The position numbers were made by a program, and so were the translations under genes. The notes under the pieces are model-generated. The model ran no database searches. It saw only the letters and a program-made list of their open reading frames with translations, and was not told the origin of the DNA. Source: Streptomyces cinereus (lineage in GTDB: Bacteria; Pseudomonadota; Gammaproteobacteria; Pseudomonadales; Moraxellaceae). From it: a stretch of DNA of 64,000 nucleotides. The stretch covers positions 30,711 through 94,710 of the forward strand of contig BMPS01000008.1 of assembly GCA_014647715.1 (NCBI GenBank), given 5' to 3'. Below are positions 47,622 to 56,658 of the stretch, in pieces; position 1 is the first letter of the stretch, and each line of letters opens with the position of its first letter.

Positions 47622-49091
47622 CTACTGATATAACCCCTTGCCATCAGATTGGTGCAACCGTAAAAAATACAGCCCAGATAAAATCGTCATGATACCCAAT
47701 ATGATAAAACTGTATGAAAACGCGGTTTGCGTCTGTGCCAGCGAAGCGCGAGCGGGCGTCAGTAAATGTAACAGCATCGCCCCAAAGCCAATCCCAAAAC
47801 TAATCGCCAATTGTTGGTTAACCGACAATAAACTATTGCCACTGCTAGTTTGACTTGGGCGAAGCCGTGCAATACTGATGGTGTTCATCGTGCTAAATTG
47901 TAGCGAATTACACGCCCCCATAAAAGTCAAAAATGGCACACTTAGCCAAATCGGCGTGGTTTGATTAAGTTGTGATAGCAACATGATATTGATGCCAATC
48001 AACAAGGTATTGCCCGCCAATGTTTTACGATAGCCAAATTGCTTCACAATACGCGTGACCAGCGGCTTGGTCAACAGTGCGCCCACCGCAATCGGTGCCA
48101 ACATCCAACCCGCTTGTGACGGCGAATAGCCCTGCACCACTTGCAGCAGTAGCGGCAGTAGAAAAGGAATCGCACTCATCCCCAAACGGGTCAGCAAATT
48201 ACCAACAATGCCCACGCGAAAGGTACGCACTTGAAACAAATCCAAGCCAAATAACGGTTGTTGTCCATTACGCGATTCTGAGTATTTGGCGTGATAATAA
48301 TAGCCAATAAGCAGCATAATCGCCAATAAAGCAACCATCACGGGAAAAACCGCTGAAGCCAGATTATCGGCATGAATGTTATTGGCAAACTCGAGCGCAA
48401 AGGTAAAGCTTGCCATCGCGCCACCAAATAGCAAGAACCCAAGCAAATCCATGCTGGGATTGCGCTGTAGATAGTTGGGCATCAGTTTCCACCCTGCCCA
48501 CATCCCCAATGCGCCCATGGGAATATTAATCAAAAAAATCCAATGCCAGCTTGCAAGCTCCACCAAATATCCCCCGACCAAAGGCCCAATCACTGGCGCA
48601 ATCATCGCAGGCATCACCGCATAATTCATCACCGACAGCATACGTTCTCGCGGATAGCTTTTAATCAGCGTTAACTTGCCCACAGGCATCAGCATCGCAC
48701 CGCCCAATCCTTGCACCACGCGAGAAAAAATTAGGCTATTGAGCGTTGGCGACACCGCACACATCATCGAGCCTGCAGTAAACACGCCAATCGCCACCAT
48801 AAAGGTGGTCTTAGTACCATACTTATCAGCAATAAAACCACTAATCGGGGTAAAAATTGCCAAAGTGAGCGCATAGCTAATCACCGTCCACTGCATTGAT
48901 AACGCAGGCTGATTCAAATCATGCGCCATCGCAGGCAAAGCGGTATTGAGTACCGTTGAGTCTAAGATTTGCATAAACAAAGCGATTGCCACCACGATTG
49001 GCAAATATTTGGTTTGCGCGGGGGTCAAGGCAGCTATAGCAAATAGGTCATGCTGTGGCTTTTTGTCTTCGGTAATGATGGAATTTGGCAT
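47622..49091 (-). CDS. DHA2-family MFS multidrug exporter (EmrB/QacA type)
   Basis: 489 aa with about 14 predicted membrane segments. N-terminal motif D1-like LDSTVLNTALPAMAHDL and motif A-like GFIADKYGTKTTFM, motif C-like VIGPLVGGYLVELASWHWIF are typical of drug:H+ antiporter-2 proteins. A proton-driven exporter of hydrophobic or cationic compounds is expected. No EmrA-type adaptor is adjacent. Degenerate 14-bp tandem repeats lie upstream of the start. Confidence 0.9.
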   Translation of the reverse strand: MPNSIITEDKKPQHDLFAIAALTPAQTKYLPIVVAIALFMQILDSTVLNTALPAMAHDLNQPALSMQWTVISYALTLAIFTPISGFIADKYGTKTTFMVAIGVFTAGSMMCAVSPTLNSLIFSRVVQGLGGAMLMPVGKLTLIKSYPRERMLSVMNYAVMPAMIAPVIGPLVGGYLVELASWHWIFLINIPMGALGMWAGWKLMPNYLQRNPSMDLLGFLLFGGAMASFTFALEFANNIHADNLASAVFPVMVALLAIMLLIGYYYHAKYSESRNGQQPLFGLDLFQVRTFRVGIVGNLLTRLGMSAIPFLLPLLLQVVQGYSPSQAGWMLAPIAVGALLTKPLVTRIVKQFGYRKTLAGNTLLIGINIMLLSQLNQTTPIWLSVPFLTFMGACNSLQFSTMNTISIARLRPSQTSSGNSLLSVNQQLAISFGIGFGAMLLHLLTPARASLAQTQTAFSYSFIILGIMTILSGLYFLRLHQSDGKGLYQ

Positions 49092-49127
49092 GGTTAACTT
49101 TTAACAATTGCTCAAGGGGCTGTAGTT

Positions 49128-49197
49128 AAGTGCATGTAATCAAGTCGCTGTAATAAAGAGCATGTAATAAAGTGCCTGTATTAAAGTGTTTATGGCA
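49128..49197. repeat. degenerate 14-bp tandem repeats (about 5 copies)
   Basis: AAGTGCATGTAATC, AAGTCGCTGTAATA, AAGAGCATGTAATA, AAGTGCCTGTATTA and AAGTGTTTATGGCA in direct succession upstream of the MFS gene. Confidence 0.8.
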
Positions 49198-49307
49198 AAA
49201 TGACTTGGTTTAAATGACTATGGCAAATTGGCTATAACCGAGCAAACTTACGTAACAACGTGGTTCACGATAATTGTTAACTTTCTAATGTTTTGACAGC
49301 AAACCCG

Positions 49308-50936
49308 CTAGTTTTCACTGCTGTGCGCAATTAAGGCAGTCACATAGTGATTTTGTGGTTGGGTGAAGATATTGTCTGTCGTATCATACGCTTGTGTTTC
49401 GCCATTTTTCAATACCAGTATCGTTTGGCACAATGCCTTAACCACCTGCAAATCATGGCTGATAAAAATATAGCTTAAGCCAAATTTTGCTTGAATATCT
49501 CGCAATAACTTCACCATTGCCACTTGGGTGCTGCTATCAAGCGCCGATGTGGGCTCATCGAGTAACAAAATTTTGGGTTTCATCACCAATGCCCGCGCGA
49601 GTGCCACCCGCTGACGCTGACCGCCTGAAAGCTCATGTGGATAACGACTGACAAAATCTCGTGGCAATCGCACCGTGTCTAAGGCCGCTAATACCGCTTT
49701 TTCACGCTCCGTTTTTGCCATACCTTGAATAGTTAGCCCTTCTTCAATTATCTCAAACACACTAAACCGTGGATTGATACTGGCATACGGGTCTTGAAAT
49801 ACCATTTGAATATCCGAGCGATACGGCAAAAAGGCTTTATTCGACAACGCTAAAACGTCCGTCATGTGAGCATTGGCTGACAGCAAAATCTGACCTTGCA
49901 CCTTGGTGGCATTCGCCAATAATTTGATGAGTGCCAATGCCGTGGTGGTTTTGCCAGACCCCGACTCGCCCACTATACCCAAGGATTGCCCTTGCGTAAG
50001 GGTCAAATTTAACCCTTTGACCGCCTCAAACCATTGGGTGGTTTGACCCAATATATTATTTTTTTGGGGGAAAGCAATGGTTAACTGTTTAACTTCCAAA
50101 ACACTGGGTGAATTGTCAATGATGGGCGAACTTTGTCCAAAATCTTGATAAATCAATGAGCGAGTGTAACTCTGCTGCGACTGGTCAAAAATCGCTTGGG
50201 TTGCCCCCTGCTCTATGACCTTGCCTTGCTGCATGACGATGAGATTGTCGCTGTAGCGTTTAACAAGGTTTAAATCATGGCTAATCAAAATCATCGCCAT
50301 GCCCCGCTCGTGTTTTAGCCGATGCAGTAACCCCAAAATCTCATGGCGTAAAGTCACATCTAGGGCGGTAGTTGGCTCGTCTGCGATAATAATGTCAGGG
50401 TCTTGCGCAAGTGCCATCGCTATCATGACACGCTGTCGTTGTCCACCCGAGAGCTCGTGCGGATAGCGCGCAAGTTTGCTTTCAGGGTCGGCAATATTGA
50501 CTTGAGTAAGTAGGTCAATGGTACGCTGTCGCCAGTATTTTTTTGCCACGTTAGCCACACTTAACGATTCGGCGATTTGTTTGCTCACTGTGTGCAAGGG
50601 ATTTAAGGCGGTCATCGGTTCTTGAAAAATCATGCCGATACGTTTGCCACGGATTTGGCGAAAGACATTTTGACTATCTTTGCTTAGGCTATTTTTTTCA
50701 ATCGGTAAACTGATGGCTTGGTCGGTTTGGCTGTCTGTTAAACGGGCTTGTCCTGTGATGCTTAGGCTATTTGGTAGCAGTCCGAGTAAAGCAAGGCTTG
50801 AGATGGATTTGCCCGAGCCAGATTCGCCCACGATGGCGCGGGTTTCGCCTGTGTGCAGGGTGTAGGATAGGTTATCAACCAGCGTTTGGGTGGCGGATTT
50901 GATGGTTAGGTTTTCGACTTTTAGCAACTCGCTCAT
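49308..50936 (-). CDS. yejF: peptide ABC transporter ATP-binding protein YejF
   Basis: 542 aa with two nucleotide-binding domains in one chain, as in YejF. Each half has Walker A (GESGSGKS near residue 37; GESGSGKTTTA in the second half), signature LSGGQRQRV, and Walker B (IIADEPTTALD; LLLDEPTSALD). It drives uptake of oligopeptides; YejABEF imports microcin C-type peptides in E. coli. It is separated from yejE by ~750 bp that hold vapBC and a 24-codon ORF whose TGA overlaps the yejF ATG, so yejF may not be transcribed with yejABE. Confidence 0.94.
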   Translation of the reverse strand: MSELLKVENLTIKSATQTLVDNLSYTLHTGETRAIVGESGSGKSISSLALLGLLPNSLSITGQARLTDSQTDQAISLPIEKNSLSKDSQNVFRQIRGKRIGMIFQEPMTALNPLHTVSKQIAESLSVANVAKKYWRQRTIDLLTQVNIADPESKLARYPHELSGGQRQRVMIAMALAQDPDIIIADEPTTALDVTLRHEILGLLHRLKHERGMAMILISHDLNLVKRYSDNLIVMQQGKVIEQGATQAIFDQSQQSYTRSLIYQDFGQSSPIIDNSPSVLEVKQLTIAFPQKNNILGQTTQWFEAVKGLNLTLTQGQSLGIVGESGSGKTTTALALIKLLANATKVQGQILLSANAHMTDVLALSNKAFLPYRSDIQMVFQDPYASINPRFSVFEIIEEGLTIQGMAKTEREKAVLAALDTVRLPRDFVSRYPHELSGGQRQRVALARALVMKPKILLLDEPTSALDSSTQVAMVKLLRDIQAKFGLSYIFISHDLQVVKALCQTILVLKNGETQAYDTTDNIFTQPQNHYVTALIAHSSEN

Positions 50937-51007
50937 TTATCATTTCCTTGAATGGTCGAACTTTTATCCGTATGCACGAGCGTCCCCGCCACAAAACCTG
51001 AACTCAT
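50933..51007 (-). pseudogene. 24-codon ORF, possible HINT-domain relic
   Basis: ATG at 51007 with GGATAAGA upstream encodes MSSGFVAGTLVHTDKSSTIQ and four more residues. GFVAGTLVHTDK strongly resembles the first strand of intein-like HINT domains of polymorphic toxins, where CFVAGTLVHT is followed by GLxPIE. Here the catalytic Cys is Gly and the match stops after 12 residues. Its stop (50933-50935) overlaps the yejF ATG, so it could also act as a leader ORF. The DNA is GC-richer than its surroundings. The family link is from memory. Confidence 0.4.
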
Positions 51008-51036
51008 ATTCTTATCCTTTTAACTATTTATTAAAA

Positions 51037-51064
51037 TGTGTATAATATCAAAGAATCATACACA
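51037..51064. promoter_or_regulatory. candidate VapBC operator
   Basis: Perfect 7-bp inverted repeat TGTGTAT / ATACACA with a 14-nt spacer, ending 13 bp before the vapB start; TATAAT (51041-51046) overlaps its left arm, so binding would block the promoter. Type II antitoxins usually bind such dyads. Confidence 0.65.
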
Positions 51065-51077
51065 AAGGCGAAATGAT

Positions 51078-51281
51078 ATGCGAACTAACATCATAATAGA
51101 TGACAATCTAATGCAACAGACCCTACAAGCCACAGGCATTAAAACTAAAAAAGAAGCCGTCGAACAAGGGCTAAAGCTACTCTTGCAAAAAAGCCAACAA
51201 CAAAAAATCCGTGACTTACGGGGCAAACTGCATTGGGAAGGCGACTTAGCCGAAATGCGTAAAACAGGTGTTGAAGCGTGA
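51078..51281 (+). CDS. vapB: VapB-family antitoxin
   Basis: 67 aa from the ATG at 51078. N-terminal MRTNIIIDDNLMQQTLQATG is the DNA-binding ribbon-helix-helix of the DUF2191/VapB type, and IKTKKEAVEQGLKLLL is the helix. The C-terminal LRGKLHWEGDLAEMRK would bind the toxin groove. The gene overlaps vapC by 4 nt (GTGA). An open frame upstream to 51036 lies over the promoter dyad and is rejected. Confidence 0.9.
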   Translation: MRTNIIIDDNLMQQTLQATGIKTKKEAVEQGLKLLLQKSQQQKIRDLRGKLHWEGDLAEMRKTGVEA

Positions 51282-51688
51282 ACTTGCCTATCATCGCTGA
51301 TACTAGCGTTTGGATAGACTATTTTAACGGTCATTCAACACCTCACACCGATTTTTTGGACACGCAACTTGAGGCAAGTAATGTGGCGATTTTTGATGTG
51401 ATTTTGATGGAAATCTTGCAAGGTTTTCGCCTTGATACAGACTATAATCAAGCCAAAAATGCCCTTGATAGTTTATTATGTTACGATATTTTAAACCAAC
51501 AAAATGCGATTAAATACGCTGATTATTACCGCCAATTACGCAAGCAAGGCATTACCATTCGTAAAGCCAATGATGTGATGATTGCTAGTTTTTGCGTTGA
51601 ACATCAATTACCCCTGTTATTTTGCGATAGGGATTTTATTCCGTTTACTCAGCATTTTGGGTTGATTGCTGCATTGAATTTTAGTTAA
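51278..51688 (+). CDS. vapC: VapC-family PIN-domain toxin
   Basis: 136 aa ribonuclease toxin with a GTG start inside the vapB stop. The PIN acidic residues are present: Asp8 (IIADTSVWIDYF), Glu45 (ILMEILQGF), Asp99 (KANDVMIAS) and Asp117/Asp119 (CDRDF). Known VapCs cut tRNA or rRNA. The module sits on the opposite strand inside the yej operon, ending 2 bp before the yejE stop. Confidence 0.92.
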   Translation: MNLPIIADTSVWIDYFNGHSTPHTDFLDTQLEASNVAIFDVILMEILQGFRLDTDYNQAKNALDSLLCYDILNQQNAIKYADYYRQLRKQGITIRKANDVMIASFCVEHQLPLLFCDRDFIPFTQHFGLIAALNFS

Positions 51689-51689
51689 T

Positions 51690-52712
51690 TCAAGACTGCC
51701 GTGGATCAAACGCATCTCGCAGCGCTTCTCCAATAAAAATCAGTAGCGACAACACAATCGTCAAACTAAAAAACCCGGCAAGTGCCAGCCACGGTGAATC
51801 CAAATTATCTTTTCCCTGTGAGATTAGCTCCCCCAAAGACGGCGACCCTGCAGGCAAGCCATAGCCCAAATAATCGAGCGTGGTGAGTGCCGTGATATTC
51901 GCCGTCAAAATAAACGGCAACTGCGACAGACTCGACGACATCGCATTGGGCAAAATATGGCGAAACATAATCTTGCCATCACTCACGCCCATCGCTTTTG
52001 CCGACCGCACATAATCAAAATTTCTTGCTCGCAAAAACTCGGCACGCACCAAACCAACGAGCCCCATCCAGCCAAAGAGCAGCATTAAGCCAAACAACAC
52101 AAACACGCTTGGGCTAAACAGACTGACCAAAATAATAATCATAAATAGCTGTGGTAGACCGCCCCACACTTCCATCAACCGCTGACCCACCAAATCTATC
52201 CAGCCGCCAAAATACCCTTGCACCGCCCCCACCGCAATACCAATGATTGACCCTGCCACCGTCAACGCCAATCCGAATAATAGCGATACACGCAAGCCAT
52301 ACAATACCCTCGCCAGCACATCTCGACCTTGGTCGTCGGTACCGAGCCAGTTCTCGCTATTTGGCGGCGCAGGAAACGGCACATCACGACTCACACTTGG
52401 CGTTTGGTCGGCAAACGGTATGATAGGCTCAATCATGTAGCCATGTTGGTTGACTAGGTCTTTGACCACGGGGTCTTGGTAGTTGGTTTCGGTTTCGAAC
52501 ACACCGCCAAAGGTGGTTTCGGGGTAAGACTTGACGATGGGAAAATACCAGTGATTTTGATAATTAACCAGTATCGGCTTGTCATTGGCGATAAGGTTTG
52601 CCCCCATGCAGGCAAGGAAAATCAGGCTAAATATGATGAGCGAAAAAAATCCCAACCGATTACGCCGAAAGCGGTGAATGCGCGCTTGCCAAACAGGATG
52701 TTTTATCAGCAT
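51690..52712 (-). CDS. yejE: peptide ABC transporter permease YejE
   Basis: 340 aa inner-membrane permease. One N-terminal membrane segment (LGFFSLIIFSLIFLACMG), a periplasmic loop with WYFPIVKSYPETTFGG typical of YejE, then the permease domain with the EAA-type loop SAKAMGVSDGKIMFRHILPN. Its ATG overlaps the yejB stop by one base (TAATG), implying translational coupling. The partner ATPase yejF is displaced by the vapBC insertion. Confidence 0.95.
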   Translation of the reverse strand: MLIKHPVWQARIHRFRRNRLGFFSLIIFSLIFLACMGANLIANDKPILVNYQNHWYFPIVKSYPETTFGGVFETETNYQDPVVKDLVNQHGYMIEPIIPFADQTPSVSRDVPFPAPPNSENWLGTDDQGRDVLARVLYGLRVSLLFGLALTVAGSIIGIAVGAVQGYFGGWIDLVGQRLMEVWGGLPQLFMIIILVSLFSPSVFVLFGLMLLFGWMGLVGLVRAEFLRARNFDYVRSAKAMGVSDGKIMFRHILPNAMSSSLSQLPFILTANITALTTLDYLGYGLPAGSPSLGELISQGKDNLDSPWLALAGFFSLTIVLSLLIFIGEALRDAFDPRQS

Positions 52713-53761
52713 TAGCGACCCTCAAAATCAATACGGGGATCAATGAGATGATAAGTTACATCACTTATCAACTGCAAAATCAGCCCCATCAAGGTAAAAA
52801 TAAACAACGTACCAAAAATCACCGGATAATCGCGTTGCCCAATCGCTTCAAAGCCCAGTCGCCCCAAACCATCCAAATTAAAAATCACTTCAATCAAAAA
52901 ATTGCCGGTAAAAAATATTCCCACAATCGCCGATGGCAAGCCTGCAATAATAATCATCATCGCATTGCGAAATACATGACCGTATAGCACTTTTTTTTCG
53001 CTTAACCCTTTACTGCGAGCCGTCAGCACATATTGTTTGTTCAATTCTTCCATAAAACTAAACTTGGTCAAATATGCGAGTCCCGCAAACCCGCCAATCG
53101 TGCTTGCCGTGATGGGCAATGCCAAATGCCAAAAATAATCTTTGATTTTGCCAAACGTGGACAGCTTATCAAAATTCTCACTCACCAAGCCTTGCAGCGG
53201 AAAAATCTGCCAATAACTCCCCCCTGCCAACATCACCAGTAACACCACCGCAAGCACAAACACAGGCACGGCATAACTCACCGCAAGCAGCAACGCGGTG
53301 GTTTTATCCATCAGTGAATTATGGCGTCTGGCTTTGGCAATCCCCAGCGGCACAGCGATTAAATAAATCAGTAGCGTACTCCAAAGCCCTAGCGAAATCG
53401 ACACGGGCATTTTATCCAAAATCAGCTGTGACACAGGTTTGCCTTTAAAAAACGAGGTACCAAAATCGCCCTTGGCATAGCTTGTCAACATGAGCCAAAA
53501 CCGCTCGGGCGCGGATTTATCAAAGCCGTATTGTTTTTTGATGGCTTCGACCATGTCTGGCGATAAACCGCGACTGCCTTGATAAGTGGTCGTTGACAGT
53601 TGGGTTTGGGTTGAGCTGTGTTTTTGTTCTGCTTCAATTTGGGATATTTTTTGCTCGACAGGACCGCCAGGGGCAGATTGGACAATGGCAAAGTTGGTGA
53701 GCAAAATCAAAAATAAGGTGGGGATGATTAATAACAGCCGTTTAAGAATATATTTGCCCAT
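52712..53761 (-). CDS. yejB: peptide ABC transporter permease YejB
   Basis: 349 aa inner-membrane permease. Starts with YILKRLLLIIPTLFLILL, then a YejB-type insert with GLSPDMVEAIKKQYGFDK and YAKGDFGTSFFKGKPV, permease domain with EAA loop TARSKGLSEKKVLYGHVFRN. Overlaps yejE by one base. gloB lies between it and the upstream yejA. Confidence 0.95.
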   Translation of the reverse strand: MGKYILKRLLLIIPTLFLILLTNFAIVQSAPGGPVEQKISQIEAEQKHSSTQTQLSTTTYQGSRGLSPDMVEAIKKQYGFDKSAPERFWLMLTSYAKGDFGTSFFKGKPVSQLILDKMPVSISLGLWSTLLIYLIAVPLGIAKARRHNSLMDKTTALLLAVSYAVPVFVLAVVLLVMLAGGSYWQIFPLQGLVSENFDKLSTFGKIKDYFWHLALPITASTIGGFAGLAYLTKFSFMEELNKQYVLTARSKGLSEKKVLYGHVFRNAMMIIIAGLPSAIVGIFFTGNFLIEVIFNLDGLGRLGFEAIGQRDYPVIFGTLFIFTLMGLILQLISDVTYHLIDPRIDFEGR

Positions 53762-53808
53762 GGTTACCCCTCATTATTAGCCTTAATTGTTACCGTTAAT
53801 TATTGCCC

Positions 53809-54609
53809 TTAAAAGTTATTTTTTAGTTGACGTAAGGCTTTAAATATCTCAAACGGACTGTCATCCTCAATTCCTGTTTGCGTTTGTACGGTTTTTATCA
53901 TCTCATCACTGGGTGCAATCACTGCACGTATAAATGGATTGATGGCTTTTTCATCGGCTAACGAGGTTGGCAAAGTTGGCGTATTTTGCTGGCGTAACTC
54001 ACTGTCATGCGCTATTGCCTGTGCAATGGCTGGGTTATTCGGCTCGATAAACTGGGCAAAGTTAAGATTTGACAAAGTATACTCATGGGCAGGATAAAAT
54101 AGCGTTTCATCGTCATGTAACTGTGCAAAACGGTCAAAGCTTTCAAACAACGTCTCAATCGTGCCGGTGAAAACACGGCCACAACCTGCGCGAAATAGCG
54201 TATCTCCACAAAAAATATGCAGACGGTTATTAAGTGTCAATAAATACGCTAAATGATTTTCGGTATGCCCTGCCACCTGCCACACCTGCACAGGACTGCC
54301 CCAAGCGGTTAATTCGCGTCCTTCAGCGACGGGGATTAAATGCGTGGCATTGATTAGCGGGTGAATATTGACGTGTGCAAAAATCTGTGCGTTTGGAAAC
54401 GCATTTGACAATGCTGTTACGCCGCCGATGTGGTCGCTGTGATGATGGGTTACCCATATTTGGGTGATGGTTAGATTTTCACGATTGACAAACTCTAAAA
54501 CAGGCTCAGCATCGCCAGCATCGACAATAATCACTTCTTGTATTTCATCATTGATAATCGCCCAAATATAGTTGTCAGTGAAAGCTGGGATTGGGTGGAT
54601 TTTTAGCAT
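53809..54609 (-). CDS. gloB: hydroxyacylglutathione hydrolase (glyoxalase II)
   Basis: Second step of methylglyoxal detoxification: splits S-lactoylglutathione to lactate and glutathione. About 266 aa from the ATG at 54609, with AAGGA 8 nt upstream; an ATG at 54678 would overlap yejA and lacks support. Metallo-beta-lactamase fold with metal motif THHHSDHIGG, then GHTENHLAYLL, CGDTLFRAGCGRVF and HEYTLSNLNFA, which are specific to glyoxalase II. It sits 14 bp after yejA and 47 bp before yejB, within the transporter operon. Confidence 0.95.
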   Translation of the reverse strand: MLKIHPIPAFTDNYIWAIINDEIQEVIIVDAGDAEPVLEFVNRENLTITQIWVTHHHSDHIGGVTALSNAFPNAQIFAHVNIHPLINATHLIPVAEGRELTAWGSPVQVWQVAGHTENHLAYLLTLNNRLHIFCGDTLFRAGCGRVFTGTIETLFESFDRFAQLHDDETLFYPAHEYTLSNLNFAQFIEPNNPAIAQAIAHDSELRQQNTPTLPTSLADEKAINPFIRAVIAPSDEMIKTVQTQTGIEDDSPFEIFKALRQLKNNF

Positions 54610-54623
54610 TGTTTTATTCCTTA

Positions 54624-56516
54624 TTATTTTCCTAAATATTGCATGACTTGTGCTTGTTTGTCTTTGTTCGCCCACCAATAATCGATACCGATGGCATTGC
54701 TTGGCAACGGCCCATGTTCATAAAATTTCCAATACGCCACATTGTCAGTATGCTTGCCATAAGTCGGCACGACATAATAGCCCGCCCGTAGCAGACGGTC
54801 TAATACTTTGCTGTATAGCACAATATCGTCACGATTCTTCGACACTATGAGTTTGGCAATCACCGCATCAATGGCTTTGTTTTTGATACCTGCCGAGTTT
54901 TGGTTGCCTTTTTCGTCTGCGGCTTGTGAGCCCCACATATAGGTTTGCTCGGCGCCAGGTGACAAACTTTGGGCAAACATATCGATAATCATGTCGTAGT
55001 CGTATCTGCGAGTGCGCTCTAGGTACTGGGGGACATCGGCTTGGCGAAAGCTGGCATCAAACCCGAGTCGTTGTAAATTACGTAAAAAAGGCAACACAAT
55101 GCGCGCATTCTTGTCATCGGCGGATAAAAATTCCAGTTTGGCGGGCTGACCATCGGGCTGATACAGTTTCATATTTTGGTATTTAAAACCCGCTTGCAGC
55201 AGCAATTCACGCGCTTTTAATAAATTGTCGCGATTAAATCCATCGCCAGTTGATTTGGGGGCTTGCCAGTCGCTTAAAACAGCCTGTCTTTGAATGGGCT
55301 CAAGGTCAGGTAATAGCGGATTGATAACCGCCAGCTCTTGGGGCGTTGGCGTGCCAGTGGCGGCAAGCGCTGACCCATGAAAAAAGCTTTGCAAGCGTTC
55401 ATACTGCCCATAAAACATGGTTTTATTGAGCCATTCAAAATCATACGCCAGTGTCATCGCTTGACGCACCCGAATATCTTGAAAAATCGGTCGGCGCAAA
55501 TTCATCACAATCGCTTGCATCGGTACGGGGTTGTTATTGGCAATTTGCGCTTTGGTGATCATGCCTGCTTTGACGGCAGGAAAATTATAACCCGTTGCCC
55601 ATGTCCGCGCTTTGTTTTCAGCACGGAAAAAATATTCGCCGGATTTAAAGCCTTCAAATGCCACTTCGGGGTTTTGATAATACACATACTTAATTTGGTC
55701 AAAATTATAACGACCGACATTCACCACCACGCCTGCTTCAGGTTTGGCGCCCCAATAATTGGGGTCACGCACATAGGTAATGGCGCGTCCTGCATCGATT
55801 GTGCCGACTTTATACGCGCCACTGCCCATCAGTGGCGTCAGTCCGACTTTATCAAAATAGCCATCAATCGATTTTTTTGACCAAATCGGCATTTGCGCGA
55901 CGGTCAGTTTGATTTCTTGGTTGTCTTTGGATTTAAAAATAAATTTGACGGTTTGTCGATCTATCACTTGGGTCTCTTTGACATCCGACAGATAGCTACG
56001 CATACTCATCACGCCTTTTGTGAGCAGTGCATCCATACTGGCTTTGACATCTTGCGCCGTCACAGGCGTGCCATCCCAAAAATAGGCTTTGGGGTTGATG
56101 TGATAGATAACCCAGCTTGGGTCATCTGGGTCATACGTGACTTTATCCGCCAATAGTGGGTACTGCACAAACGCTTCAGAGAGCGAGCCTGTCATCAAAC
56201 TTTCAAACAAATAATCGGTGCCGGTCACAGGTGTACCGACATCAATCCATTTATTGATGCTGTCAAAGGTGCCGATGGCAGATAGGCTCAGCACACCGCC
56301 TTTGGGGGCGTTGGGATTGGCATAGGGTAAATGAGAGACATGGGCAAATTGTGCGGTGCTGTTGTGAGCGATAGATGTGCCAGTGATGATAGCGGTATTG
56401 GCAGCGGACGCGACCACTAATAAGCCCAGCACCCAGTATTTTTTGCCGAATGTCTGGCGAGTGACTGCCCTCATCCAGTGGGCTGGTTTTATCACCCTGT
56501 TTTCTTTCACTTGCAT
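54624..56516 (-). CDS. yejA: peptide ABC transporter substrate-binding protein YejA
   Basis: 630 aa periplasmic solute-binding protein of family 5. Signal sequence around residues 25-55. Early HLPYANPNAPKGGVLSLSAI and FDSINKWIDVG are typical of YejA; later NLRRPIFQDIRVRQAMTLAY and PNYWGAKPE fit the SBP_bac_5 fold. First gene of yejA-gloB-yejB-yejE(-yejF). It binds peptides for import. Confidence 0.94.
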   Translation of the reverse strand: MQVKENRVIKPAHWMRAVTRQTFGKKYWVLGLLVVASAANTAIITGTSIAHNSTAQFAHVSHLPYANPNAPKGGVLSLSAIGTFDSINKWIDVGTPVTGTDYLFESLMTGSLSEAFVQYPLLADKVTYDPDDPSWVIYHINPKAYFWDGTPVTAQDVKASMDALLTKGVMSMRSYLSDVKETQVIDRQTVKFIFKSKDNQEIKLTVAQMPIWSKKSIDGYFDKVGLTPLMGSGAYKVGTIDAGRAITYVRDPNYWGAKPEAGVVVNVGRYNFDQIKYVYYQNPEVAFEGFKSGEYFFRAENKARTWATGYNFPAVKAGMITKAQIANNNPVPMQAIVMNLRRPIFQDIRVRQAMTLAYDFEWLNKTMFYGQYERLQSFFHGSALAATGTPTPQELAVINPLLPDLEPIQRQAVLSDWQAPKSTGDGFNRDNLLKARELLLQAGFKYQNMKLYQPDGQPAKLEFLSADDKNARIVLPFLRNLQRLGFDASFRQADVPQYLERTRRYDYDMIIDMFAQSLSPGAEQTYMWGSQAADEKGNQNSAGIKNKAIDAVIAKLIVSKNRDDIVLYSKVLDRLLRAGYYVVPTYGKHTDNVAYWKFYEHGPLPSNAIGIDYWWANKDKQAQVMQYLGK

Positions 56517-56600
56517 CCCCCTGACCCTTCACCTATTTTTCAAAAAACCTTGGTATTGTTAGCTGTTATCCCTCATATGCCCCACACCCGCTAACTATAA

Positions 56601-56634
56601 AAAAGACTTAACAAGCATTTTATGTTAAGTCTTA
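56601..56634 (-). terminator. terminator of serC
   Basis: 11-bp perfect stem AAGACTTAACA/TGTTAAGTCTT with a 9-nt loop; the plus-strand A run gives a minus-strand T run. Confidence 0.88.
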
Positions 56635-56658
56635 ATGTAGCATGATTGTCAAATCTTT

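Noticed and set aside
51036..51077. N-terminal extension of VapB
   Set aside because: Covers the promoter and inverted repeat; the shorter form matches the family.
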